A stretch of 64,000 nt of DNA from Arthrobacter sp. zg-Y238 (GCF_024385525.1 NZ_JANFLU010000010.1:310001-374000); one strand, 5' to 3'. Numbered from the stretch's first letter, positions 42,086 to 51,774 are shown. The notes: generated from the letters alone by a model not told the origin. Made by a program: numbers and translations.

Positions 42086-42949
42086 TTAGACCAGGGCGAT
42101 CGCATCCGGTTCAACCCAGGTGATGGTCCATCCTGATTCGAGCCATCCCGTTCCCCCGAGAATGGTGCGGGTGACGGTCAGCTGCGTCCAGTGGAACGCG
42201 ACCGCCACCAACAACGCGCCGGGCACGGGGATGCGCCGGGCCGCCACCAGTGCCAGCCCGAACAGCACCAGCTGCACGATGTAGACAACGGGGTCGTTGC
42301 CCGCCGGGAACACCTCGATTCCTCCTCCGTCGCCTCCGAGCACCGTGGTGATCGCCCACCGCACCGGTCCCACCACCACTCCTACGAATGGGAACAACGC
42401 AGTGGTCACCAGCGTCGCAACCGCCAGCCCCCAGCCGTCCCGCAGGTTCGTCCAGACATACCCGCGCAGGGCAAGTTCCTCCGGAAGCGCCTCATAAAGG
42501 GCCAGCACCACGCCGTTCAGGAGCAGGAAACCCAGGAAAGCGGCGACGTCGAGCTCTTCCACCCGTATCCATCCGGCCTGGCCGGCGGGTATCCAGACGA
42601 GAAGGCCGGTGAGTGCACCCACAGTCACACCCAGAGCCAGTGGCCGGGCGGCTGACCTGCTGAGGCCGAGTCCCTCCAGGCGGCGGTGGTCCAGCCGCCG
42701 ACGCAGCAGCACAATGCCCGGCACCACGACGGCGGTCATCAGGACTGCCTGCAGCAGGACTTCCGTCAGCCGTCCCCAGCCAAAAGCCCGGCCGAGGGCT
42801 TCGGCGACCCCTATGGCCGTGCCAAGGCCGATGCCGAGGAACACCCATCCAAGGACCACAGCCCGAAGTGCGTGTCTCCGCGGAATCGGTTGTCGCGTCT
42901 GGTCCGGCAGTTGAGACAGCGTCATTGCAGTCGGTGTGCGTGCAGGCAT
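42086..42949 (-). CDS. CPBP family intramembrane protease
   Basis: A 287-residue protein with about eight hydrophobic segments. The first CPBP motif is PEELALRGYVW (about residues 160-170) with the Glu pair and Arg; the FHWTQL segment near 253 is the likely second His motif, though the usual FxxxH spacing is relaxed. GAGGAC lies 7 nt before the ATG. The window holds a second CPBP gene at 24059. Substrate and pathway are unknown. Confidence 0.75.
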   Translation of the reverse strand: MPARTPTAMTLSQLPDQTRQPIPRRHALRAVVLGWVFLGIGLGTAIGVAEALGRAFGWGRLTEVLLQAVLMTAVVVPGIVLLRRRLDHRRLEGLGLSRSAARPLALGVTVGALTGLLVWIPAGQAGWIRVEELDVAAFLGFLLLNGVVLALYEALPEELALRGYVWTNLRDGWGLAVATLVTTALFPFVGVVVGPVRWAITTVLGGDGGGIEVFPAGNDPVVYIVQLVLFGLALVAARRIPVPGALLVAVAFHWTQLTVTRTILGGTGWLESGWTITWVEPDAIALV

Positions 42950-42973
42950 TAGTTCGGTCCTCGTTCATCGGCA

Positions 42974-43084
42974 TCAGGGCAGTTGTGCTGACCGACGCCA
43001 GTCCACCACGAAGACCCGGGCAATCCACGCAACCGCGCCTGCTGCGGTGATTGCGTCGGCGACCGAGACGGTGGCAGCGTCCAT
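42974..43084 (-). CDS. Possible 36-residue single-helix peptide
   Basis: A minus-strand frame encodes one hydrophobic helix ([19 protein letters not shown]) ending 24 nt before the CPBP start, the same direction. The frame is open upstream to 43171 with less plausible sequence. It could be a small membrane protein cotranscribed with the protease or chance coding. The rest of 42950-43305 shows nothing else I can identify. Confidence 0.2.
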   Translation of the reverse strand: MDAATVSVADAITAAGAVAWIARVFVVDWRRSAQLP

Positions 43085-43305
43085 CCGGGCAGCGACGGCG
43101 GCGCCACGAAAAATTACTCGCTTACACACCCCGTCGACTACTTGGTTTTTCTGAACGCCGAGCCGGGGCATGTGCCAAAACTACGTGTTCGCAGAACCCA
43201 GCCGCCCCTAGGCTTTGTATGCCTTGGCCGGGGGCGTGGCCGGGATCCACGGGAGGCCAAGAGGCGAGTCTCGCATTGCACCGCACCAATGCTGAGGAGA
43301 TCACC

Positions 43306-44562
43306 GTGAAGAAATCATCACCTGCCCTCGCCGTTCTTGCCGCATCCGCAGCGCTGGGGCTCGCAGCCTCACCTGCGACCGCCGGCGGACGGCACCACCC
43401 ACCATCACCCTCACCCGCACCTGTTGCCGGGGAAGTGACCACCGTTGCCGAGGGGCTGCTCGGTCCCTTGAGTTTCGCCGTCGGTCGTGGCGGCACCCTC
43501 GACGTAGCCCAATCATTCACTACGCTCCTGACCCGCATCACTGACGGCGGGGAACCCGAGGTTCTCGCAACGGCGCCCGAAGGCTATTCCCCCGGTTCCG
43601 TTTCCCGCGACCGTGGAGCTACTTATTACACAGTTGCTACCGGTGCCGGAACCAACGACCCGGTAGCCAACATCACCTTGTTGCAGTCGGTTGACCGGGA
43701 CGGCACCGTCGAAACGATTGCGGATATTTCTGCTTACGAATTCGCAGAAAACCCGGACAGCATCAACACCTACGGCTTCGAGGAGGCGCTTCCCGCCGGA
43801 TGCGCGGCACAGTTGCCGGAAGGCATACCCGCGTCGCCCTACACCGGGCTGCCGGACTCAAACCCGGCGGGTTCCCTTCCCGGGCGGTTCGGCGGGACCA
43901 TTGTGGCGGACGCAGGAATGAACGCCCTCATCCAGGTAAGCGACGACGGCGACATCGCCACGGTCGCGGTGCTACCGCCGATCCCCGTGACCGTACCCGC
44001 CGGGATCGGCTGGCCGGATTGCGCAGTGGGACTGGCCTACAACGCGGAACCGGTACCGACCGACGTCGAACGCGGTCCCGACGGCGCTCTGTACGTGACC
44101 TCTCTGCCCGGAAGCCCCGAAGGAGGCCCCACGGGATCAGTCTTCCGGATCGACCCTGCCACTCTCGAACCGGAACTCGTGGCGACCGGCTTCGTCGGGG
44201 CCACCGGTCTGGCCGTAAACGACAACGGCGATATCTTCGTGGCGGAGCTGTTCGCTAACCGGATCTCGGTGGTACCGTCCGGCTCGAATACCCCCCAACT
44301 GTTCCTAGAGGCAAACCAACCTGCTGCCCTGGAACTGCGGGGTGATGCCCTGTATGCGTCAGTGGATGCTCTTGCCGGACTACCGACCGGCCCAGACCCC
44401 GAGGCACCGCCAGCTGCGGAGCCTCCGGCTGAGCCGGCCCCGGCGACCGGCAGCATCATCCGGATTGAGCTGGACGACAACTGCGGCGGGTACCATCACC
44501 ACCACGGAGGAGCTGACCGGCACTCGGGTGACGGTGTCCGCGGCGACGGGTCGGAGGAATAG
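43306..44562 (+). CDS. Secreted ScyD/ScyE family beta-propeller protein
   Basis: A 418-residue secreted protein. A signal peptide covers about residues 1-27 (KKSS, hydrophobic core, SPATAGG). The mature part repeats strands of NHL/SMP-30-like propellers ([37 protein letters not shown]) as in the ScyD/ScyE family. The C-terminus is Pro/Ala-rich followed by a His-rich tail (YHHHHGG). GAGGAGA lies 7 nt before the GTG at 43306. Its name comes from cyanobacterial scytonemin clusters; in actinobacteria its role is unknown. Confidence 0.83.
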   Translation: MKKSSPALAVLAASAALGLAASPATAGGRHHPPSPSPAPVAGEVTTVAEGLLGPLSFAVGRGGTLDVAQSFTTLLTRITDGGEPEVLATAPEGYSPGSVSRDRGATYYTVATGAGTNDPVANITLLQSVDRDGTVETIADISAYEFAENPDSINTYGFEEALPAGCAAQLPEGIPASPYTGLPDSNPAGSLPGRFGGTIVADAGMNALIQVSDDGDIATVAVLPPIPVTVPAGIGWPDCAVGLAYNAEPVPTDVERGPDGALYVTSLPGSPEGGPTGSVFRIDPATLEPELVATGFVGATGLAVNDNGDIFVAELFANRISVVPSGSNTPQLFLEANQPAALELRGDALYASVDALAGLPTGPDPEAPPAAEPPAEPAPATGSIIRIELDDNCGGYHHHHGGADRHSGDGVRGDGSEE

Positions 44563-44666
44563 TCGGGATATGCCTGCAGAGAAAGCCCTTTCCTCCATCC
44601 CCTTGCAGTCCTACGATTGTGGGGAACGGGAAACGAGCGGGTTTCCCCTGTGAAAGGAGGTGATCC

Positions 44667-44921
44667 GTGTCTGTATTTGACGAGCTCAAGGGCAGGGCCG
44701 GTGAGCTGAAGGAAAAGGCCACCGGACTTGTCGGACAGAATGCCGACAAGATCAAGGGCGGCATCGATCAGGCGGGAAACTTCGTCGACCAGAAGACCGG
44801 CGGCAAGTACTCCAGCAAGATCGATGGCTTCCAGAGCAAGGCCTCGGAAGCAGTTGACAAGACCAACCGCAACCGGGAGCCGGGTACCGGCAACGGTCCC
44901 GAGCAGACGCCTCCGGCCTAA
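44667..44921 (+). CDS. MT0933-like (Rv0909-type) antitoxin-family small protein
   Basis: An 84-residue hydrophilic helical protein. FDELKGRAGELKEKATGLVG is the repeat-like start of the MT0933 antitoxin/CsbD-like family, with Lys/Asp-rich amphipathic helices to about residue 65 and a Pro-rich tail. The ribosome binding site AAAGGAGGTGAT is the longest anti-Shine-Dalgarno match in the window, implying high expression. A GGGAAAC/GTTTCCC hairpin precedes it (44628-44647). No toxin partner is adjacent, so a general stress role is as likely as an antitoxin role. Confidence 0.8.
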   Translation: MSVFDELKGRAGELKEKATGLVGQNADKIKGGIDQAGNFVDQKTGGKYSSKIDGFQSKASEAVDKTNRNREPGTGNGPEQTPPA

Positions 44922-44944
44922 CCAGCCCCAAGAGCACGACAAAG

Positions 44945-44980
44945 AAGCGCCGGTCCCGCCGAGAGGCGGCACCGGCGCTT
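44945..44980. terminator. Bidirectional hairpin terminator
   Basis: AAGCGCCGGT pairs with ACCGGCGCTT, with an inner stem CCGCC-GAGA-GGCGG. It lies between the convergent MT0933-like gene and zapE, 24 and 22 nt from their stops. There is a T-rich end on the minus strand (TTCTTTG). Confidence 0.75.
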
Positions 44981-45001
44981 CCGCCGTTTAAAGGAGCAGT
45001 C

Positions 45002-46039
45002 CTACGACGCTTCTCCGGTCTGGCCTTCGCGAGCCAGCGCGGTCAGGCGGGAGACGGCGCGGAAGTACTTCTTCATGTACCCGCCCGCCATCATTTCCTT
45101 GGTGAACAGCTGATCGAACGGCACCCCGCTGGCCAGGATCGGCACGTCTTTGTCGTACAGCCGGTCAGCGAGCACCACAAAGCGCAGCGCCACGGACTGT
45201 TCGGTGATGGTCTGCACGTTGTGCCAGGCCACGGCTTCCACCCCGTCGAGCAGCTGCCGGTACCGGCTCGGGTGGACCTGGGAAAGGTGGTTGATGAGTT
45301 CGGAGAAGTCATCCACAGCGACGGTCCGGCCGGAGAATTCGGTTTCCATCCGGGCTTCCAGTTCCCCGTCCTGCAGCGGCTGCGGCGACTCGGGCAGACC
45401 GCGGTGGCGGTAGTCCTCACCGTCGATGCGGACGACGTCGAACTGATCCGCCAGCACCTGGATCTCGCGCTGGAAGTCGACGGCGGCAAAGCGGCCCTCG
45501 CCCAAGGAACCCGGCAGGGTGTTGGACGTAGCCGCAAGCTTCACGCCGGCGTCGGCCAGTTCGCGCATCAGGCGGGACATCAGCACCGTGTCGCCCGGAT
45601 CGTCGAGCTCGAATTCGTCAATGCAGACCAGCTTGTAGGCGCTCAGCGCATCCACCGTCTTGCGGAAGGTGAGCGCACCCACGAGGTTGGTGTACTCCAC
45701 GAACGTGCCGAAGGCCTTCGGTCCTTCCACGGCATGCCAGAGCGAGGCCAGCAGGTGGGTCTTGCCGACGCCGAATCCGCCGTCCAGGTAGAACCCGGCC
45801 TTGGTTTCGGGCTTCTTGCCACCAAAGAACTTCCGCAGGCCGCTCGGCTCCGGGGTGTCGACGTCGGCCGCGAAGGAACGCATCGCGCCCACGGCTTTGG
45901 CCTGGGAGGGCTGTTCGGGATCGGGGCGGTAGGAATCGAAGGACACGCTGCCGAACCGGGGCGAGGGGAAGAATCCCTGCAGCAGTTCATCCACCGATAC
46001 CTGGGGAGTCCGTTCTGTCAGGTGCTCGAGTTGTGCCAC
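45002..46039 (-). CDS. zapE: Cell division protein ZapE (AFG1-like ATPase)
   Basis: A 345-residue AFG1/ZapE P-loop ATPase. Walker A is GGFGVGKTHLL (about residues 88-98), Walker B is LVCIDEFELDDPGD, and AATSNTLPGSL holds the sensor Asn. In Escherichia coli ZapE affects FtsZ ring constriction; the mitochondrial homologue handles membrane protein turnover. The GTG at 46039 fits the family N-terminus (QLEHLTERTPQVS); an ATG at 46081 is an alternative. Monocistronic, with a shared terminator downstream. Confidence 0.9.
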   Translation of the reverse strand: MAQLEHLTERTPQVSVDELLQGFFPSPRFGSVSFDSYRPDPEQPSQAKAVGAMRSFAADVDTPEPSGLRKFFGGKKPETKAGFYLDGGFGVGKTHLLASLWHAVEGPKAFGTFVEYTNLVGALTFRKTVDALSAYKLVCIDEFELDDPGDTVLMSRLMRELADAGVKLAATSNTLPGSLGEGRFAAVDFQREIQVLADQFDVVRIDGEDYRHRGLPESPQPLQDGELEARMETEFSGRTVAVDDFSELINHLSQVHPSRYRQLLDGVEAVAWHNVQTITEQSVALRFVVLADRLYDKDVPILASGVPFDQLFTKEMMAGGYMKKYFRAVSRLTALAREGQTGEAS

Positions 46040-46193
46040 TGCGCGCTTTTCCGTCCGTTTGATGCCTGCATCCGGCACCATACGTGCCGGTTCTGCGGCG
46101 TTCTGCCGCCCTCGCAACGATACGCCAACGCGTCCGGGAATTTGGAACTGTTGCCAGTGGACTGTGGCTGTGTCTGCGGTCCATAGTCTGAGC

Positions 46194-46700
46194 ATGACGT
46201 GGCAGCGGGACACGGTAGGCGCCTCAGCTTATTCGTCCGAAGAACGGGCTTTGATGGGACTGGAGTTCGGCACGGCCGGGGCAGCCCTTGGTGGCGGCAT
46301 CCTTCTGGCCCTGCGGCCCAATGGCGCTTTCCTGCACGCTGATCCGTCCGTGCTGCGGCGGACGCCGTTTCGGGACTGGCGGCTTCCGGGCCTTCTCCTT
46401 GCCATGGGTTGCGGCGGCGGTTACCTGGCCGCTGGGATGCTGCACTTTCGACGCCACCGGGCTGCCCGGCCGGTTTCTCTGGCGGCCGGGCTCGCCCTGA
46501 TCGGTCTCGAGGCTTGGGAAATGGCGTTCATTGAGTTTCAGCCGTTGGAGGCAGTATTCATTGGAATCGGTGGCGCCGTCGTCGTGCTGGCGTTACGCCT
46601 TCCCTCGGAGACGCCCGCTCCAGGGGCACTAGGCGCTGCAGGTGCACTCGCGCCGGCACATTCCCTGCACCGCCGGCGGCGCCGCGGAGGCGCCGGATGA
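46194..46700 (+). CDS. Conserved membrane protein, function unknown
   Basis: A 168-residue protein with four hydrophobic segments (about residues 23-42, 63-83, 92-109 and 117-135) and a basic Arg-rich C-terminus (HRRRRRGG). The ATG at 46194 is in a region without a clear ribosome binding site; a CATAGTCTG -10-like box 11 nt upstream suggests a leaderless mRNA. It is divergent from zapE. No family was recognised. Confidence 0.6.
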   Translation: MTWQRDTVGASAYSSEERALMGLEFGTAGAALGGGILLALRPNGAFLHADPSVLRRTPFRDWRLPGLLLAMGCGGGYLAAGMLHFRRHRAARPVSLAAGLALIGLEAWEMAFIEFQPLEAVFIGIGGAVVVLALRLPSETPAPGALGAAGALAPAHSLHRRRRRGGAG

Positions 46701-46756
46701 ACGCTGCCCCACGGCGACCGTAACGGATGCCCGTCTGCATCTCTGAGGGGACCGGG

Positions 46757-48550
46757 TCAGAACGGGGGCAGCTGTTCCTGCAACGAATCTTCCAGGTCTG
46801 ACTCCCCCGGTCCCTCTCGGGTGGAGTACATACCCGGATTCGGTGCCGTGTCCGGTGAGCCAAGTTCCAGGAAGGGTTCCGTGCGGTAGACGCGTCCGGT
46901 TGGCGAGGTCCACTCGATCACCCCGGGCACGGGTTGGTTTGCCTTCCAATACCCGAGGGTCTTGAACCGGTGGTGACGGCGGCACAGGTGTTCCAGGTTT
47001 CCGTGGTCGGTGGGACCATTTTTGGCCCAGTCGACGGTGTGGTCGATGTCCGCGTTCGCGGTGCTGACCCGGCAGCCGGGGAACCTGCAGGTTCCATCCC
47101 TTGCGCGTAGCCATCGGCGGAGTCCGGCCGGGACTTTTCGGCGTCGTCCCACGCCCAGAATTTCGCCCGTCTGCGGGTCTTGGGCCAATCCGGTCCAACC
47201 GACGGCGTTCCTAGCCAGCCTGCGGGCTTCTTCGGCGCTGATGGGTCCGTAACCGTGAAGTTCCGCAGGTTGGTCGTCGGCTCCGAAGAGGGTTTCGGCG
47301 TTGATCATGACCATGATTTCCGTCCGGGGTACGATTCCCTCGTCCGGTCCTGCCCCGCCTTCCCCGGTTCCGTGCGCACCGCTGGGAGCACCGCCGGTTC
47401 CGCTCTCACCGACTGCGCCGCCCACCCCGCCAGCACGGGTTGAGCCGAGGCCGCCCATCAGCAACTGAGCCAGAATGTCCGCACGCAGCTGATCCGTGGA
47501 CCGGGAATCACCCGCCGCCTGTTCACCCCGTGCCGCGGTACTCAGGGCGGTATAGATCTGCTGGGCTTCTGCCGCCTGCAGATAGGCCGACAGGCAGGAC
47601 ATGCCGTCCTCTTCCCGGTCCAGAGTGACCTTGCGCTGCTCGAACGCGGTCAGATGCCGTTTGCTGACGGTGTCCGGGAACTTCTTTTCGCGCAGCCGCC
47701 TGGCTTTGCAGGAGAACTGTGCCCGGGTCTGCCCGGGAGCGGCGGCCAGCAAATCGGCTTCAAACTCAGGAAGCTGGTCGGGAGGAACGTTCTGGCACTG
47801 GTCCAGCACCACCTGCGCGTGCTGGTAACTAAGCTGTCCTTCTTCCAAGGCGGTCAGGGTGGCGGTATGGGTGCTGCACAGGTTGAGCGCTTCGAACATC
47901 ATGCGCTGGGCGGTGACCTGCGGGAGATTCAGGATGGCTGCACATTCTGACGCTGCCAGAGTGAACGCTATCCCGGGTTCGAGCCGCCCCGAAGCGGCGT
48001 GGAAGTCCTCCCGGAAGATCTCTTCCATCCGGTTCACCAGACGTGCCTCCTGTGCCTGCACCCAGGACATCAAATGCGCCATCCGGGACAGGGCATCGCC
48101 CACCATCTGCTCGTCGAAGGCTTCAAGGTTCTGCAGCGCCAGGGTCCCGGTAAAACCGTCCGGGAAACCGCTGGCAGCCTCGCCGTCCGGCCCTGCGTGG
48201 GCAGCGCCATCTGGCTCTGTAGATGCGGTTTCTGCGTCGTCGGGAGCGGAAGCGTCCTCGGCATCTTCGTTCGGGGGGACACCGGGATTGGAGCTACCGG
48301 TCTCCCCGACGGGATGGTCGGCGGCCTCGGCGCCGTCCTTCGGAGTGGTGGCGGCGGAAGTGTCGGCACTCGCGTCAGCAGGCCCGGCAGGCTCAGCGGT
48401 CCCGGCAGGCTCGGCTGCTAGTTCAGCCCGGTACACCGACAGGGTGCAGGCCGCACGGGGCTCATCCCTTTCACCAGCGGTGCCATCGGGCTGCTGGTCT
48501 TCACTGCCTGGTTCTTCGGTTGTCCATTCGGTGTTCCCGAGCTGATCCAT
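46757..48550 (-). CDS. DUF222/HNH endonuclease-signature protein (13E12 repeat family)
   Basis: A 597-residue protein. The first 130 residues are acidic, Ala/Pro/Asp-rich and low-complexity. The DUF222 domain follows (about 145-420: LSRMAHLMSWVQAQEARLV, QLSYQHAQVVLDQC), then a Gly-rich loop and a C-terminal HNH module with CRFPGC, ADIDHTVDW, NLEHLCRRHHRFK. Such proteins occur in many copies in actinobacterial genomes and are thought to descend from mobile endonucleases; their present function is unknown. No inteins, intron or terminal repeats surround it. Confidence 0.88.
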   Translation of the reverse strand: MDQLGNTEWTTEEPGSEDQQPDGTAGERDEPRAACTLSVYRAELAAEPAGTAEPAGPADASADTSAATTPKDGAEAADHPVGETGSSNPGVPPNEDAEDASAPDDAETASTEPDGAAHAGPDGEAASGFPDGFTGTLALQNLEAFDEQMVGDALSRMAHLMSWVQAQEARLVNRMEEIFREDFHAASGRLEPGIAFTLAASECAAILNLPQVTAQRMMFEALNLCSTHTATLTALEEGQLSYQHAQVVLDQCQNVPPDQLPEFEADLLAAAPGQTRAQFSCKARRLREKKFPDTVSKRHLTAFEQRKVTLDREEDGMSCLSAYLQAAEAQQIYTALSTAARGEQAAGDSRSTDQLRADILAQLLMGGLGSTRAGGVGGAVGESGTGGAPSGAHGTGEGGAGPDEGIVPRTEIMVMINAETLFGADDQPAELHGYGPISAEEARRLARNAVGWTGLAQDPQTGEILGVGRRRKVPAGLRRWLRARDGTCRFPGCRVSTANADIDHTVDWAKNGPTDHGNLEHLCRRHHRFKTLGYWKANQPVPGVIEWTSPTGRVYRTEPFLELGSPDTAPNPGMYSTREGPGESDLEDSLQEQLPPF

Positions 48551-48977
48551 ACCTCAGGATTTCATCCCGCACTGACATTTCCGGGCCGAAAACAGGCTCA
48601 AACGAGCCTCCGCGGAAACCTAAAATACGCGTCTTTTTGAGACGACTACGTGCTGAGAAAACGGGCATTTTGACCTGGCAGCAGGACCAAACAGACCCCA
48701 TCCGAATATGGCCCTCAGGCCATCCCTCTCGGCCCTCCGTCTCGGCCCTCCGGTGCCTCGGGAAGCTTGCGTGTGGCACCCGCCCAGGGCGGCGGCACAG
48801 CATCCCACCGAGTGGTGCTGCCGGGGCCAGTGGGACCTCAGTAGACACCACCAACCCGAAACCGTGGGACAGCGTGCCGGATGGCTTCACCTCCCAGGTT
48901 CAGCCCGTGGAAGTTTTCGGCCCCCGTCGTCGTTAGGCTAGATAGAAGCCCAATTGCCGAGGAAAGAAGTTTCGCGT
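48551..48977. other. 427-nt gene-free divergent region
   Basis: It separates the DUF222/HNH gene from the rhodanese gene. It contains a tandem duplication of about 12 nt (CTCGGCCCTCCG at about 48728-48751) and two short AT-rich tracts near 48630-48670. The rhodanese promoter probably lies at 48925-48945 (TAGGCTAGATAG). No coding or RNA gene is convincing. Confidence 0.5.
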
Positions 48978-49877
48978 ATGTCGATCGCAGCTGACAGCAG
49001 CCCCAAGTTCTCCGCCTATGCCCATCCGGAACGCCTGGTCTCCACACAGTGGCTGGCAGAGAACCTGGAGGCTGAGAAGCTGGTGGTCCTTGAATCGAAC
49101 GAGGACATCCTGCTGTACGAAACGGGACACATCCCCGGTGCCCGGAAAATCGACTGGCACACCGACCTCAACGATTCCGATACGCGGGACTTCGTAGACG
49201 GCAAGGCCTTCGCCCAGCTGATGGCCCGCAAGGGCATCACCCGGGACTCCACCGTGGTGATCTACGGCGACAAGAGCAACTGGTGGGCGGCCTACGCCCT
49301 GTGGGTTTTCACCCTCTTCGGCCACGAGGACGTTCGGCTGCTCGACGGCGGCCGCGACAAGTGGATTGCAGAAGGCCGGCCGGTGACCACGGACAAGGTT
49401 TCCGTGGACCCCACCGAATACCCCGTGGTAGAGCGCGACGACGAGAAGATCCGCGCGTTCCTGCCCGACGTCGTCGGACACCTGGGCAAGGGTCCGCTGA
49501 TCGACGTACGGTCCCCCGCCGAATACACGGGCGAACGCACCCACATGCCCGACTACATGGACGAGGGTGCAATGAAGGGCGGGCACATCCCCACCGCAAA
49601 GTCCGTCCCGTGGAGCAAGGCCGCAGCCGAAGACGGAACCTTCCGCGCACGCGAGGAACTCGAGGCGCTCTACAAGGACGACGCCGGGCTGAAGGAAGGC
49701 GACGACGTCGTGGCCTACTGCCGCATCGGCGAACGTTCCAGCCATACCTGGTTTGTGCTGAAGCACCTGCTCGGCTTCGAGTCCGTTCGTAACTACGACG
49801 GGTCCTGGACCGAATGGGGCAACGCCGTGCGCGTCCCGATTGCCCGCGGTGAAGAACCCGGCAACGCCCCCAGCTGA
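48978..49877 (+). CDS. sseA: Thiosulfate/3-mercaptopyruvate sulfurtransferase, two rhodanese domains
   Basis: A 299-residue sulfurtransferase. The inactive N-terminal rhodanese domain (about 20-140) has Asp/Ser instead of the active-site Cys (YGDKSNWW); the C-terminal domain has [11 protein letters not shown] (Cys about 246) as active loop and [13 protein letters not shown] near 180. CRIGERS is a form common in actinobacteria. GAGGAAAG precedes the ATG at 48978. A SufE-like gene starts 25 nt downstream, a conserved pairing that suggests sulfur delivery to Fe-S assembly. Confidence 0.93.
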   Translation: MSIAADSSPKFSAYAHPERLVSTQWLAENLEAEKLVVLESNEDILLYETGHIPGARKIDWHTDLNDSDTRDFVDGKAFAQLMARKGITRDSTVVIYGDKSNWWAAYALWVFTLFGHEDVRLLDGGRDKWIAEGRPVTTDKVSVDPTEYPVVERDDEKIRAFLPDVVGHLGKGPLIDVRSPAEYTGERTHMPDYMDEGAMKGGHIPTAKSVPWSKAAAEDGTFRAREELEALYKDDAGLKEGDDVVAYCRIGERSSHTWFVLKHLLGFESVRNYDGSWTEWGNAVRVPIARGEEPGNAPS

Positions 49878-49902
49878 AGCCCCAAGTAAGAGAGATTTAC
49901 CC

Positions 49903-50373
49903 ATGACTGCCACACCCGAAAACGCCGTCCCGGACTCCCTGGCCGAGATCATCGACGACTTCCAGGCGATGGAGGAATCCGACCGGCTGGAACTGCTGCT
50001 GGAATTCTCCCGCAGCCTGCCCGAACTGCCGGCCGAAATAGCCGACCGGCCCGAGCTCCTGGAACAGGTAGTGGAATGCCAGTCGCCGGTGTTCCTCAGC
50101 CTGGATGTGGATGACTCCCCCGAGCACCGAGTTGCGCTGTTCTTCAAGGCACCGCCGGAGGCTCCCACCACCCGCGGGTTCGCCAGCGTGCTCTACGAAG
50201 GCCTGAACGGTCTTCCGGCCGCCGAAATCCTAGCTGTCCCGGCCGATGTTCCTGACCGTCTGGGCCTCACCCGGGCCATCACCCCGCTGCGCATGCGGGG
50301 AATGTCCGCCATGCTGGGACGCATCAAGCGTCGGCTCGCCCAGCACGAAAAACTGGCACAGCAGCCGGCGTAG
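49903..50373 (+). CDS. SufE family protein
   Basis: A 156-residue SufE-like sulfur-acceptor. DFQAMEESDRLELLLEFSRSLPELP (about residues 20-44) is the SufE N-terminal pattern and the acceptor Cys lies in VVECQSPVFLS (about 69), followed by FASVLYEGLNG. SufE takes persulfide sulfur from cysteine desulfurase or, here by context, from the upstream rhodanese. The ATG at 49903 follows AAGAGAG by about 9 nt; an upstream in-frame extension overlaps sseA and lacks similarity. It is in an operon with sseA. Confidence 0.9.
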   Translation: MTATPENAVPDSLAEIIDDFQAMEESDRLELLLEFSRSLPELPAEIADRPELLEQVVECQSPVFLSLDVDDSPEHRVALFFKAPPEAPTTRGFASVLYEGLNGLPAAEILAVPADVPDRLGLTRAITPLRMRGMSAMLGRIKRRLAQHEKLAQQPA

Positions 50374-50434
50374 CCGTAGCCGGCCGGGCTTAGGTAGTAA
50401 CTAGGGCGGCCGCAGAAGCACAGGAGGCGCAGCC

Positions 50435-50944
50435 ATGTCAGGACACCGGGACAAGCATTCGGGGAAGGGCGCGACGCCGGCCACCAAGGTACTGGACGAC
50501 GCCGGGGTTACGTACACGGTGCGTCACTATGAGCACGACGCCGGCGCGCCGTCGTACGGGATGGAAGCCGCGGAGAAGCTGGGCGTGCCGCCCGAAGCTG
50601 TCTACAAGACGCTGATGGTGGACCTGGGCGGGCACCTCGCCGTGGCCATGGTTCCGGTGGCCCTGAACCTGGACCTGAAGAAGTTCGCCGCGCTGATGGG
50701 TGCGCGCAAGGCCGTGATGGCCGACCGCCGGGACGCGGAGCGGCGGACCGGCTACATGGTGGGCGGCATTTCGCCGCTGGGCCAGAAGCACTCTTCCCCC
50801 GCAGGAATCGATTCCCGAGTGGAACTGCTGGACACGGTGTATGTATCGGGCGGCCGGCGGGGCCTGCAGATCGGACTTTCACCCTTTGATCTGATCCGGC
50901 TCACCCACGCCATCACGGCCCCCATCGCCGCGGCGCCTGCTTAG
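50435..50944 (+). CDS. ybaK: Cys-tRNA(Pro)/Cys-tRNA(Cys) deacylase YbaK
   Basis: A 169-residue editing-domain protein that hydrolyses misacylated Cys-tRNA(Pro). The YbaK pattern is clear: GMEAAEKLGVPPEAVYKTL with the catalytic Lys (about residue 50), then MVPVALNLDLKKFA, YMVGGISPLGQ with the GxxSPxG motif, and SGGRRGLQIGLSP. AGGAGG lies 7 nt before the ATG. It is 61 nt after the SufE-like gene and overlaps the convergent methyltransferase by 4 nt. Confidence 0.93.
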   Translation: MSGHRDKHSGKGATPATKVLDDAGVTYTVRHYEHDAGAPSYGMEAAEKLGVPPEAVYKTLMVDLGGHLAVAMVPVALNLDLKKFAALMGARKAVMADRRDAERRTGYMVGGISPLGQKHSSPAGIDSRVELLDTVYVSGGRRGLQIGLSPFDLIRLTHAITAPIAAAPA

Positions 50945-51684
50945 CGGCGGTTCCGCTCTCCTTTGGAAAGGTGGTGCAGCGCGTAGCCGTAGCTGAGCCG
51001 GACGCGCTGCGGTTCCTGGGCTAGCCATTCATCGGCCGTCCCGTTTGGGAACTCCATGCTGACCACGTCAACCAGGTCCTGAGGACTATCAAAGGTCCAG
51101 CTGCTCATGACCAGGGATGTGGCGGCACCCTGCTGCGCCCACCAGTCTTTGATGTACTTGCCCTCGCCCTGATGCGCCGATGCGTTGGCCGCCTCAAGCA
51201 GGCCGGCAAAGTCGCCGTCGTGCTGGTCGTTGTCGATGACGACCAGCGATCCGCCCGGACGCAGGACCCGCAGGACTTCCTCCAGCCCCGCCGTGCAGTC
51301 GTTCTGGGGCGAAGGAAAGAAGTACGCGAACCGGGCATGGACAACATCCACCGAGGCGTCCGGCAGCGGGATGTGCTCAGCCGAGCCATGCAGGACCTCG
51401 GCTCCGCCGGGCCTGGACCGGGCGGCCGCGAGCAGCTCCGGATCGGGTTCGACGCCGATGACCGACTTTGCGAGTTCGGCGTAGCGCGGAAGCCAGAAGC
51501 CGGTTCCGCAGCCGAGATCGAGGAGAGTCCGTCCGGCCCAGGGCGCAAGGCGGGCAAGTGCGTCCCAGACCGTCCCCTCTCGGTCAAAGGCCCGGTTCTC
51601 CACCTCGTACAGCTCAGGATGGGCGCCTTGGTTCCAGGCCGGGAAAAAGTCGTCCAGTGGAGCGGTCCCCTGTTGGTCCTGCAT
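50941..51684 (-). CDS. Class I SAM-dependent methyltransferase
   Basis: A 247-residue Methyltransf_11-like enzyme. Motif I is LLDLGCGTGFWLP (about residues 47-59), the acidic residue binding ribose is in GVEPDPELL, and motif IV is VVHARFAYFF. AGGGGGGAAC is an excellent ribosome binding site for the ATG at 51684; an upstream in-frame ATG is not needed. The substrate is unknown. It is convergent with ybaK. Confidence 0.87.
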   Translation of the reverse strand: MQDQQGTAPLDDFFPAWNQGAHPELYEVENRAFDREGTVWDALARLAPWAGRTLLDLGCGTGFWLPRYAELAKSVIGVEPDPELLAAARSRPGGAEVLHGSAEHIPLPDASVDVVHARFAYFFPSPQNDCTAGLEEVLRVLRPGGSLVVIDNDQHDGDFAGLLEAANASAHQGEGKYIKDWWAQQGAATSLVMSSWTFDSPQDLVDVVSMEFPNGTADEWLAQEPQRVRLSYGYALHHLSKGERNRR

Positions 51685-51774
51685 TTTTTGTTCCCCCCTA
51701 AATGTGTCAGTGCGCATCTAACCTACTCGGTGCCGGCGCTTGTCCTGGGTCCGGTCCGACGCCCGGCCTGATTT

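Noticed and set aside
46757-48550. DUF222/HNH gene as an active mobile element
   Set aside because: No terminal repeats, intron boundaries, intein motifs or partner transposase surround it.
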